From an uncultured Coriobacteriaceae bacterium (GTDB lineage Bacteria > Actinomycetota > Coriobacteriia > Coriobacteriales > Eggerthellaceae), in the NCBI GenBank assembly GCA_900550385.1, contig URRZ01000042.1:1-16639 (forward strand): 16,639 bases of DNA, read 5' to 3'. Under the pieces are notes generated by a model. That model saw only the letters and a program-made list of their open reading frames with translations. It made no database searches and was not told the DNA's origin. Below are positions 9,689 through 15,848 of this stretch, in pieces (within the stretch, counting starts at the first letter, position 1; every line of letters starts with the position of its first letter). A program made the position numbers and the translations under genes.

Positions 9689-9787
9689 AGCCGAGCCGGG
9701 CATGCCAGCTTCTCCATCACGCTCGACATATACGCCCACGCCAACATCGACGATAAGCGCGCGGCGGCTGAATCCGTTGACTGGTAG
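9689..9787 (+). pseudogene. Remnant of a tyrosine recombinase (phage/ICE integrase), C-terminus only
   Basis: Translation from about 9689 gives the end of a tyrosine-type integrase: GHASFSITLDIYAHA, then about 15 residues with KRAAAESVDW and a TAG at 9785-9787. GHAS corresponds to the GH(x)S box holding the conserved His of the catalytic set, and the Tyr of DIYAH aligns with the catalytic nucleophile. Everything upstream (the Arg-containing boxes and the N-terminal DNA-binding domains, normally 300 or so residues) is absent: the frame is closed by the TAG of the small membrane protein at 9662-9664. It lies about 100 bases from the 3' end of tRNA-Val, the standard location of an integrase gene next to its attachment site. 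It is a decayed gene, not a functional recombinase. Confidence 0.75.
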
Positions 9788-9838
9788 CGAGCAGTCCGGC
9801 TGGAAGATTCTTACATTTTTCTTACAAGCTCGATGCTG

Positions 9839-9874
9839 AAAAAGAAACAGGCCACCGGGAACGACCCGATGACC
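9839..9874 (-). terminator. Intrinsic terminator of tRNA-Val
   Basis: On the minus strand, a 10-base stem (9865-9874 with 9850-9859, three G-U pairs) with a 5-base loop is followed by TGTTTCTTTTT (9849 to 9839). It starts about 10 bases past the encoded CCA of the tRNA. It is the best intrinsic terminator in the window. Confidence 0.85.
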
Positions 9875-9884
9875 TGCGTGTTCA

Positions 9885-9959
<75 letters not shown>

Positions 9960-10005
9960 ATGATATCGCTGCCGGAGAAGCTCGTTCTCGCGTCAGCAAG
10001 AAAGC

Positions 10006-10035
10006 AGTCTAGCAGAACTGCATCTTCACCGTCAA
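10006..10035 (-). promoter_or_regulatory. Sigma-70-type promoter of tRNA-Val
   Basis: TTGACG (-35, 10030-10035) and TAGACT (-10, 10006-10011) on the minus strand with an 18-base spacer. Transcription would start near 9999, about 40 bases before the mature tRNA. Confidence 0.75.
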
Positions 10036-10083
10036 TCATTTTTTTCGGGAATCGCGAGAAACGTTCCGCCATGCTATCCTGAA

Positions 10084-10176
10084 CGAAGGGAGCGGGGCTG
10101 CTCGACGATGTCTGGGCGTCTTGCGCTACCCGATTTGATTCGATGTTTGCCTGAATCGGGTCCCGCTCCCCTCTTC
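10084..10176. repeat. Nested inverted repeats in a gene-free stretch
   Basis: Within the roughly 325-base stretch without a recognisable gene (10046-10370), GGGAGCGGG near 10089 is the complement of CCCGCTCCC near 10163. Perfect 8-base arms (ACCCGATT near 10128 and AATCGGGT near 10154) lie between them. On the plus strand this would fold into a branched structure closed by CGAAG/CTTCG. No known RNA family is recognised, and no promoter or terminator is clear. Confidence 0.4.
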
Positions 10177-10200
10177 GATGCTATCACCATGCCCGCCCCT

Positions 10201-10247
10201 CGATCGACAACTTCTGGTTGCAAGCGACAACTTTTGGTTGTCGATCG
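10201..10247. promoter_or_regulatory. Operator-like palindrome made of two 20-base-spaced repeats
   Basis: CGATCGACAAC (10201-10211) and GTTGTCGATCG (10237-10247) are exact reverse complements. Between and across them, CGACAACTTCTGGTTG (10205-10220) and CGACAACTTTTGGTTG (10225-10240) are direct repeats with one mismatch, offset by 20 bases (about two helical turns). The second copy extends into a perfect 7-base dyad, CGACAAC-ttttg-GTTGTCG. This layout is typical of a paired binding site for a dimeric regulator. No gene start is recognised close by, so its target is unknown. Confidence 0.5.
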
Positions 10248-10370
10248 CGGGCTCGGTTGCCGGTCGCGGATTTCAACTGCCGACCTCGGGACAAAACCGA
10301 TGCCGACCGCATTGGGATGAGGCCCGCTTCCCCGAGCATCGCGGCCCCGGCCGCCCGCGCCCGCCGCCCG

Positions 10371-10582
10371 CTACTCGGCGGAGGCGCCGTCGGCGGCTCC
10401 GCCTCGACCTTCCCCGACCGCCAGCCTGAACCTCCATGCGCAGGCGCAGGTCCCATCCGTCTCGTCGGGGTGGCAGCTGTCGCAGGAGCACTCGATGCGA
10501 TCGTCGATCACCTGCGCGAACCCGCCGTACTCCACCAGCCCGACCGGCTTGCAGGGATGGAAGGGCATCCCCTTGCGGCCGC
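10371..10582 (-). CDS. Cysteine-rich hypothetical protein, apparently truncated at the junction
   Basis: The frame reads out of the homopolymer tract and ends in TAG at 10371. Its protein-like core includes PFHPCKPVGLVEYGGFAQVI and DDRIECSCDSCHPDETDGTC, followed by ACAWRFRLAVGEG and an Ala/Gly-rich tail. Six cysteines (C-x(22)-C-x-C-x(2)-C-x(8)-C-x-C) suggest a metal-binding or disulfide-rich small protein. An ATG at 10566-10568 would give 65 residues, but its AAGGGG lies right against it with no proper spacing. I think the true start has been lost at the junction (10583). I do not recognise the family. The phased, non-repetitive composition differs from the shadow frames around it, which is the main support. 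Confidence 0.45.
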
Positions 10583-10614
10583 GGGGGGGGGGGCCCCCCG
10601 CCCCCCCCCCCCCC
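10583..10614. other. G11-C6-G-C14 homopolymer tract: probable chimeric contig junction
   Basis: Eleven G (10583-10593), six C (10594-10599), one G (10600) and fourteen C (10601-10614) lie between two stretches of different codon style. The G run sits at the 3' end of the left part and the C run is the complement of a G run at the 3' end of the right part's minus strand. This is the pattern expected if two contigs that each end in spurious poly-G were merged. The left frame runs straight into it with no start. On the right, the spacer after the transketolase stop is cut short before any terminator U-tract. Confidence 0.8.
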
Positions 10615-10656
10615 TCGGCGTGTCGGGCGCACCCGATCGCGGGTCGACCCCGGGCG

Positions 10657-11595
10657 CTAGGCGAGAAGGTCCTCCACGGCACGGACGACGCCGGCGGCGT
10701 CGAGGCCGTACTTGTGGAGCAGGTCCACCGCCGGTCCGGACTCGCCGAAGACGTCGTCCACGCCGAGCTTGCGCGTCGGCACGGGGCTCTCGGCGAGCGC
10801 GGAGAGGACGGCGTCGCCCAGGCCGCCGATCACGGAGTGCTCCTCGCACGTGACCACGCGACCGGTCTTGGCGGCGCTCGCGCGGACGAGCTCCTCGTCG
10901 AACGGCTTGATCGTGTGGATGTTGATCACCTCGGCCGAGACGCCCTTCTCGGCCAGCGCCTCCGCGGCCTCGAGGGCGGCCTGGACCATGAGGCCGCAGG
11001 CCACGATCGTGACGTCGGTGCCCTCGCGGAGCAGGACGCCCTTCCCGAGCTGGAACTCGTAGGTCTCCGGGTCGTTGAAGACCGGCACGGCGAGTCGCCC
11101 GAAGCGCATGTACACGGGACCGTCGTGCTCGTAGGCGGCACGCACGGCGGCGCGGGCCTCCACGTCGTCGGCAGGGACGACCACGGTCATGCCGGGGATG
11201 GAGCGCATGAGCGCGATGTCCTCGTTGCACTGGTGGGTGGCACCGTCCTCGCCCACCGAGATGCCGGCGTGCGTGGCGCCGATCTTGACGTTGAGGTGCG
11301 GGTAGCCGATGGAGTTCCTGACCTGCTCGAACGCGCGGCCGGCGGCGAACATCGCGAAGGTGCTCGCAAAGGCCACGCGACCGGTCGTGGCGATGCCGGC
11401 GGCGATGCCCATGAGGTTCTGCTCGGCGATGCCGCAGTCGAAGAAGCGGTCGGGGTAGGCGGCCTTGAACTTCCCGGTCTGGGTCGCCGCGGCGAGGTCG
11501 GCGTCCAGGACGACGAAGTCGTCGTGCTCTGCGCCCAGCTCGACGAGGGCCTCGCCGTAGCTCTGGCGCGTTGCGATTTTCGTGACGTCAGCCAT
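10657..11595 (-). CDS. Transketolase, C-terminal subunit (split transketolase)
   Basis: With its N-terminal partner, it transfers two-carbon ketol units between sugar phosphates in the non-oxidative pentose phosphate pathway. The 312-residue protein holds the pyrimidine-binding (Pyr) domain, with catalytic Glu58 in DCGIAEQNLMG (53-63), FASTFAMFA (77-85) and the ATHAGISVGEDG stretch (108-118), followed by the C-terminal transketolase domain. The TAG of the N-terminal gene is separated from this ATG by one base, and an AGGAG site lies about nine bases upstream, so the two subunits should be made in step. Length matches other split C-subunits of about 310 residues. DXS-like proteins share this fold, but the partner gene and size argue for transketolase. 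Leu and Val codons are mostly CTC and GTC. Confidence 0.95.
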   Translation of the reverse strand: MADVTKIATRQSYGEALVELGAEHDDFVVLDADLAAATQTGKFKAAYPDRFFDCGIAEQNLMGIAAGIATTGRVAFASTFAMFAAGRAFEQVRNSIGYPHLNVKIGATHAGISVGEDGATHQCNEDIALMRSIPGMTVVVPADDVEARAAVRAAYEHDGPVYMRFGRLAVPVFNDPETYEFQLGKGVLLREGTDVTIVACGLMVQAALEAAEALAEKGVSAEVINIHTIKPFDEELVRASAAKTGRVVTCEEHSVIGGLGDAVLSALAESPVPTRKLGVDDVFGESGPAVDLLHKYGLDAAGVVRAVEDLLA

Positions 11596-11596
11596 C

Positions 11597-12427
11597 CTAG
11601 AGCTCCTTCCCTGCGGCCTCGAGCTCGGCCATGGCCTGCTCGAACTGCTCGTCGTTGGGGGCCTTTCCGTGCCAGCCGACCTGGCCCTCCATGAAGGAGA
11701 CGCCCTTGCCCTTGACGGTCTCGGCGACGATGCACACGGGCCGGCCCACGACCTCGCGGGCCTCGGCGAAGGCGGTGCGGATCTGCGCCATGTCGTTTCC
11801 GTCGGCGAGCTCGATCACGTGGAACTTGAACGCGCGGAACTTGTCCGCGATGGGCATCGCGGAGTTGACCTCCTCGATGGTGCCGTCGATCTGCAGGCCG
11901 TTGTGGTCCACGATCACGACGAGGTTGTCGAGCCCGTGGTTGCCCGCGAACATCGCCGCCTCCCAGACCTGGCCCTCCTCGACCTCGCCGTCGCCGAGCA
12001 GCGTGTAGACGCGCCAGGGGTCGCCCCAGTGCTTGGCGGAGAGCGCCATGCCCACAGCGGCGGAGATGCCCTGGCCGAGCGAGCCGGTCGACATGTCAAC
12101 GCCGGGGGTGTCGTTCATGTTGGGGTGGCCCTGCAGGTGGCTGCCGACGTGGCGCAGCGTCCCCAGGTCCTCCTTGGGGAAGAAGCCGCGCTCGGCGAGG
12201 GCCGCGTAGAGCCCCGGCGCCGTGTGGCCCTTGGAGAGCACGAATCGGTCGCGACCGTCCCAGCGGGGCTCCTCGGGACGCACGTTCATCTCCTCGAAGT
12301 AGAGGTACGCGAAGAGGTCCGCCGCCGAGAGCGATCCGCCGGGGTGGCCGGACTTGGCCGCGTGCGTGCCCACGATGATCCCCTTGCGGATCTCGCACGC
12401 GACGCGCGCCAGCTCGGTGTCTGTCAT
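11597..12427 (-). CDS. Transketolase, N-terminal (TPP-binding) subunit
   Basis: It supplies the thiamine-diphosphate phosphate-binding half of split transketolase. The 276-residue protein has SGHPGG (26-31), the LSKGH loop (64-68) and the TPP/metal motif starting GDGEVEEGQ (145-153) and ending at Asn176 in VDHNG. GSLGQG at 115-120 is also typical. ATG at 12427 follows a GGAGGAGA site about five bases upstream, and the gap to the end of the transaldolase gene is 34 bases. It is co-oriented with the C-subunit gene one base downstream. Length fits other N-subunits (about 270-280 residues). No residue expected at the active site appears changed. Confidence 0.95.
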   Translation of the reverse strand: MTDTELARVACEIRKGIIVGTHAAKSGHPGGSLSAADLFAYLYFEEMNVRPEEPRWDGRDRFVLSKGHTAPGLYAALAERGFFPKEDLGTLRHVGSHLQGHPNMNDTPGVDMSTGSLGQGISAAVGMALSAKHWGDPWRVYTLLGDGEVEEGQVWEAAMFAGNHGLDNLVVIVDHNGLQIDGTIEEVNSAMPIADKFRAFKFHVIELADGNDMAQIRTAFAEAREVVGRPVCIVAETVKGKGVSFMEGQVGWHGKAPNDEQFEQAMAELEAAGKEL

Positions 12428-12461
12428 TGAGGTCTCCTCCGTTCTTCTCGTCTGCCGCTGC

Positions 12462-13145
12462 CTACTGGGCGGCGACGACCTTTGCCCAGTCGGCGTCGAA
12501 GGCAGCCATGCCCTGGTCGGTCAGCGGGTGCTTGAGGCACTTCTTGAGGGCGCCGAACGGGACGGTGGCGATGTCGGCGCCGAGCAGCGCCGCCTGCGTC
12601 ACGTGGTTGGGCGTGCGCACGGAGGCGGTGATGATCTCGACCTGGTCGTCGACGTTCTTGCCCGACCAGTCGTAGTTGCCGATGCAGGCGACGACGTCGG
12701 CGAGCTGGGAGATGCCGTCCTCGGCGATGTCGTCGAAGCGGCCCACGAACGGGGAGATGTAGCGGGCGCCCGCGTTGGCGGCGAGAAGCGCCTGCGGGGC
12801 CGAGAAGACCAGCGTCATGTTGATGCGGACGCCCTCGGAGGCGAGCTGGTGCGTCGCGGCGAGCGCCTCGGCGCAGATCGGCAGCTTGACCACGATGTTG
12901 GGGGCGAGCGCGGACAGGCGGCGGCCGTCGGCGATCATGTCCTCGGTGGTCTTGGCCTGGGACTCCGCGGAGACGGGCAGGCCCTCGCAGAGCTCGGCGA
13001 TCTTGAGCATGTGGCCCTCGAAGTCGGCCAGCTTACCGCCGGTGCGGGCGTACAGCGACGGGTTGGTGGTCACGCCGGCGAGGCAGCCCCACGAGAGGGC
13101 CTCGCGAATCTCGTCGAGGTCGGCGGTGTCGATGAAGAACTTCAT
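12462..13145 (-). CDS. Transaldolase / fructose-6-phosphate aldolase-type (TalC/FSA family)
   Basis: A class I aldolase of the small decameric type. Given the neighbouring transketolase it probably acts as the transaldolase of the non-oxidative pentose phosphate pathway, moving a dihydroxyacetone unit. The 227-residue protein begins MKFFIDTADLDEI and has GVTTNPSL (24-31) and the Schiff-base Lys87 in NIVVKLPI. NMTLVFSAPQALLAANAGA and YISPFVGRFDD follow, all family hallmarks. I set the start at ATG 13145, where the family N-terminus begins and a GGGGGA site precedes it; the frame is open seven codons further. It is the first gene of the compact talC-tktN-tktC set. The residues separating true transaldolase from fructose-6-phosphate aldolase activity cannot be decided by eye. 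Confidence 0.93.
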   Translation of the reverse strand: MKFFIDTADLDEIREALSWGCLAGVTTNPSLYARTGGKLADFEGHMLKIAELCEGLPVSAESQAKTTEDMIADGRRLSALAPNIVVKLPICAEALAATHQLASEGVRINMTLVFSAPQALLAANAGARYISPFVGRFDDIAEDGISQLADVVACIGNYDWSGKNVDDQVEIITASVRTPNHVTQAALLGADIATVPFGALKKCLKHPLTDQGMAAFDADWAKVVAAQ

Positions 13146-13284
13146 GAATCCCCCTTTTGCTCGCATCCAGTGTCGCGGGCGACTACGCCCATCCTAGAGA
13201 CGATACCATCGCGGGGGCATCCCTTGCGCGGGAGTGCCCCGACGTGTGGGGATTTGTCCGCCACCGGCGGGGTCGGGTCGCCCG

Positions 13285-13743
13285 TCAGACGGAGGACCCC
13301 TCCATCTCGCGAACGATCTCGAGGACTTCGGCCGCACTTCTCGCCCGCGCCAAGCGCTCGAGGAAGGCGGGCGCGCGCAGCAGGACGACAAGCGCCTGCA
13401 GAGCGCCGAGGTGACCGTCGCTGTCGGTGGCGGAGAGCGGGAAGAGGTAGCCCACCGGGTCGAGCTCGGGGCTGCCGAAGGGGACGGGGCGCGCGAGCGT
13501 CACGACGCCGATCGCCGCCCTGAGCGCACCGCTCTCGGGACGCGCGTGCGGCAGGGCCACATGCGGCGCGATGACGACGTAGGGGCCGAGCTCGCGGACG
13601 CCGCGCACGATGTCGTCGACGTAGCCCTGCGTCGCCATGCCAAGCTCAACGAGCGGGGCGGTGGACTTCCTGACCGCGTCCTCCCAGTCCGACGCCTCGA
13701 CCCCGAGCTGGACCAGGCCCTCGTCAAGAAGCTCGCTCAGCAT
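13285..13743 (-). CDS. PTS sugar transporter subunit IIA, ascorbate-type (UlaC-like)
   Basis: A cytoplasmic phosphocarrier that takes phosphate from HPr and passes it to a PTS IIB domain. The 152-residue single-domain protein belongs to the fructose/mannitol fold (PTS_EIIA_2). The phosphorylated His is His66 in VALPHARPE, with His61 nearby. The N-terminal DWEDAVRKSTAPLVE and the ELGPYVVIAPHVALPHARPE region resemble UlaC/SgcA-type IIA subunits more than FruA-type ones. ATG at 13743 has GGGAGG four bases upstream. It ends in TGA, one of only two genes here not ending in TAG. No IIB or IIC gene is present in the window. It lies 139 bases upstream of the transaldolase start, so it may share the pentose operon or have a regulatory role. 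Confidence 0.88.
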   Translation of the reverse strand: MLSELLDEGLVQLGVEASDWEDAVRKSTAPLVELGMATQGYVDDIVRGVRELGPYVVIAPHVALPHARPESGALRAAIGVVTLARPVPFGSPELDPVGYLFPLSATDSDGHLGALQALVVLLRAPAFLERLARARSAAEVLEIVREMEGSSV

Positions 13744-13869
13744 GTGCCCTCCCGTCTCGCCCTCGGCGCAAGCGTCGGTGAAAGGACCAGTATCGCACGG
13801 GCGGGAGGGCGCGTCGTCGAATCCGGGAGCGGCTGCCGCGAGCGGTCGGCTCCGCGGCGCCCCGGGTCA

Positions 13870-14742
13870 CTAGGCGCGAATCTGCCGGAATCCCTCGCCG
13901 AAGACCTCGTGCACCTCGGAGATGACCACGATCGCGCGAGGGTCGCGCTCGGCGACGAGCTGCTTGAGCCAGACGGTCTCGGAGCGGCTGAGCACGCAGA
14001 GGAGCACGGGGCGCTCCTCGCCGCTCCACATCCCGCGCGCCTCGAGGCGGGTGCAGCCGCGGTCGAGCGTGTGGAGGATCTCGTGCGCGATCTCGTCGTG
14101 CCGCTCGGAGATGATGTAGGCGGCGCGGGCGGCGCGCGGGCCGTCGACCACCGCGTCGATGACCTTGCCCGAGATGAACATCGCGACGGCGGCGTAGAGC
14201 GCCTGCTCGACCGAGAAGACCGTCGCGGAGAGCGCGATGATGAGGCCGTCCACGACGATCACGCAGGTGCCCACGGGCAGCCCGGTCCTTCTCGCCAGCA
14301 TCTGCGCCACGATGTCGGTCCCGCCGGTGTTGCCGCCGGTCCTGAACACGAGGCCGAGTCCCAGGCCGGTGACGACGCCGCCCCACAGTGCGCAGAGCAG
14401 CAGGTCCTTCTCGCCGCCGACCGCCGGCAGGAGGGGGACGAGCGCGTCGGTGAAGAAGCCGCAGGCCACGACCCCCGCCGCGGTGCGGGCCACGTAGCCC
14501 CGGCTCCCGGAGCGCACCACGACGACCATGAGCAGGGCGTTCATGAGAATCGTCTGCAATCCGACGGGCAGCGTGACGCCGACCGCCTCGGCCAGGGCGG
14601 CAAAGACCATGGCGAGGCCCGTCACGCCGCCGGCCGCAAGCCCGTAGGGGACCTCGAAGACGTCCACGCCTATTGCGAAGACGATCGAGCCGGCGACGAT
14701 GAGCAGGGCGTCACGGGCGGCGACCCGCCAGGGAATCGGGCT
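13870..14742 (-). CDS. YitT family membrane protein with DUF2179 domain
   Basis: A 291-residue integral membrane protein of unknown transport function. The first 200 or so residues form about five to six hydrophobic segments with the family motifs VPYGLAAGGVTGLA (32-45) and GLGLVFRTGGNTGGTDIVAQ (129-148). The C-terminal DUF2179 domain (about 205-291) is a soluble alpha/beta domain that ends in VISEVHEVFGEGF, as in typical members. The start is GTG: the bases GTGA are shared with the release-factor TGA (start codon 14743-14745, so the coding region reaches 14745), and a GGGGGAGAGG site lies inside the upstream gene. This predicts translational coupling to the amidohydrolase-RF2 gene. The spacer to the next gene is 126 bases, without a clear terminator. 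Confidence 0.93.
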   Translation of the reverse strand, partial: SPIPWRVAARDALLIVAGSIVFAIGVDVFEVPYGLAAGGVTGLAMVFAALAEAVGVTLPVGLQTILMNALLMVVVVRSGSRGYVARTAAGVVACGFFTDALVPLLPAVGGEKDLLLCALWGGVVTGLGLGLVFRTGGNTGGTDIVAQMLARRTGLPVGTCVIVVDGLIIALSATVFSVEQALYAAVAMFISGKVIDAVVDGPRAARAAYIISERHDEIAHEILHTLDRGCTRLEARGMWSGEERPVLLCVLSRSETVWLKQLVAERDPRAIVVISEVHEVFGEGFRQIRA

Positions 14743-15848
14743 CACCGTCCCTCTCCCCCGCCGACCGCCCAGCGGTGGTAGCCGATGACGAAGCGGTCGA
14801 GGTCTCCGTCCTGGAGCACCGCGTCGACGGCGCCGGTCTCCACGCCGGTGCGCAGGTCCTTGACGAGCTGGTACGGATAGAGCACGTAGCTCCTGATCTG
14901 GTTGCCGAAGCCGATGTCGTGCTTGGGCCCGCGCAGCTCGTCGAGCTCCTCGGCGCGACGGGCGAGCTCCAGCTCATAGAGCCGGCTCTTCAGGACGCTC
15001 ATCGCGAACGCCTTGTTCTGGAGCTGGCTGCGCTCGTTCTGGCAGGTCACGACGATGCCCGTCGGGAGGTGGGTGATGCGCACCGCCGAGTCGGTCGTGT
15101 TGACGCCCTGCCCGCCGTGTCCCGACGCATGGTAGACGTCAACGCGCAGGTCGTTGGGGTCGATCTCGACCTCCACGTCGTCGGGCAGCACCGGGAGCAC
15201 CTCGACTCCGGCGAAGGTGGTCTGGCGGCGCTTCTTGGCGTCGGTCGGCGAGATGCGCACCAGGCGGTGCACGCCCTGCTCGGCGCGCAACATCCCGTAG
15301 GCGTTGTGGCCGCTCACGGTAAAGGTCGCGCGGTTGAGGCCGATGACCTCGCCGGGCTCGGCGTCGTTGACCGTGACCTTCCAGCCGCGACGGTCGCAGT
15401 AGCGCTGGTACATCCGGAAGAGCATCTCGCACCAGTCCTGGGCCTCGAGTCCCCCTTGACCGGGCGTCACGGTGACGATGGCGTCTCCGTGGTCGAGGTC
15501 GTCGGTGAACCAGCTCGACAGCTCGAGTTCCGAGAGGTCGTCCGCGAGCGAGGCGGCAGCAGCGGACGCCTCGGCGAGAAGGTCGTCGTCCCCGGTCTCC
15601 TCGCCAAGCTCGAGCGCCGCCCGGGCATCCTCGAGCTTGGCGCGGGCGGCGTCGATGCTCTCCACGTCGTCGCGCGCGGCGGCGAGGCGAGCCATCGTCG
15701 CGCGCGCTGCGTCGGCGTCGTCCCAGAAGCCGGGCTCGGAACTTCTCGCCTCGAGGTCCGCGACCTGGCCGCGGCGCTCGTCGATGTGCAGGTAGCCCTC
15801 GACCTCGGCGAGGCGGGCGGCGAGCGCCTCGAGGCGCCTGACGGCCAT
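14742..15848 (-). other. prfB: RF2 module of the fusion, with possible internal start (ATG 15848)
   Basis: Starting from the in-frame ATG at 15846-15848 the RF2 part is 368 residues, the normal size of RF2 (about 365-371). The coiled domain 1 begins within 20 residues, GYL is at 18-20, SPT at 200-202 and GGQ at 245-247. No ribosome-binding sequence precedes this ATG, so independent initiation is not well supported. The programmed +1 frameshift site of many prfB genes (CTT TGA) is absent: the equivalent codons are CTG CAC. Confidence 0.6.

Noticed and set aside
10575..10614. Natural G-quadruplex or cruciform regulatory element
   Set aside because: The perfect poly-G/poly-C runs, missing gene start and composition change are better explained by an assembly join. 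The GCGGCCGC just before it lies in the coding frame and is probably coincidental.
13234..14781. Long plus-strand open frame opposite EIIA and YitT
   Set aside because: The opposite strand encodes recognised proteins with ribosome sites; this frame shows only Arg/Asp/His-rich shadow composition.
15780..15800. Programmed +1 frameshift site in prfB
   Set aside because: The codons after GGC TAC are CTG CAC; there is no in-frame TGA or CTT slip site, so no frameshift is needed.
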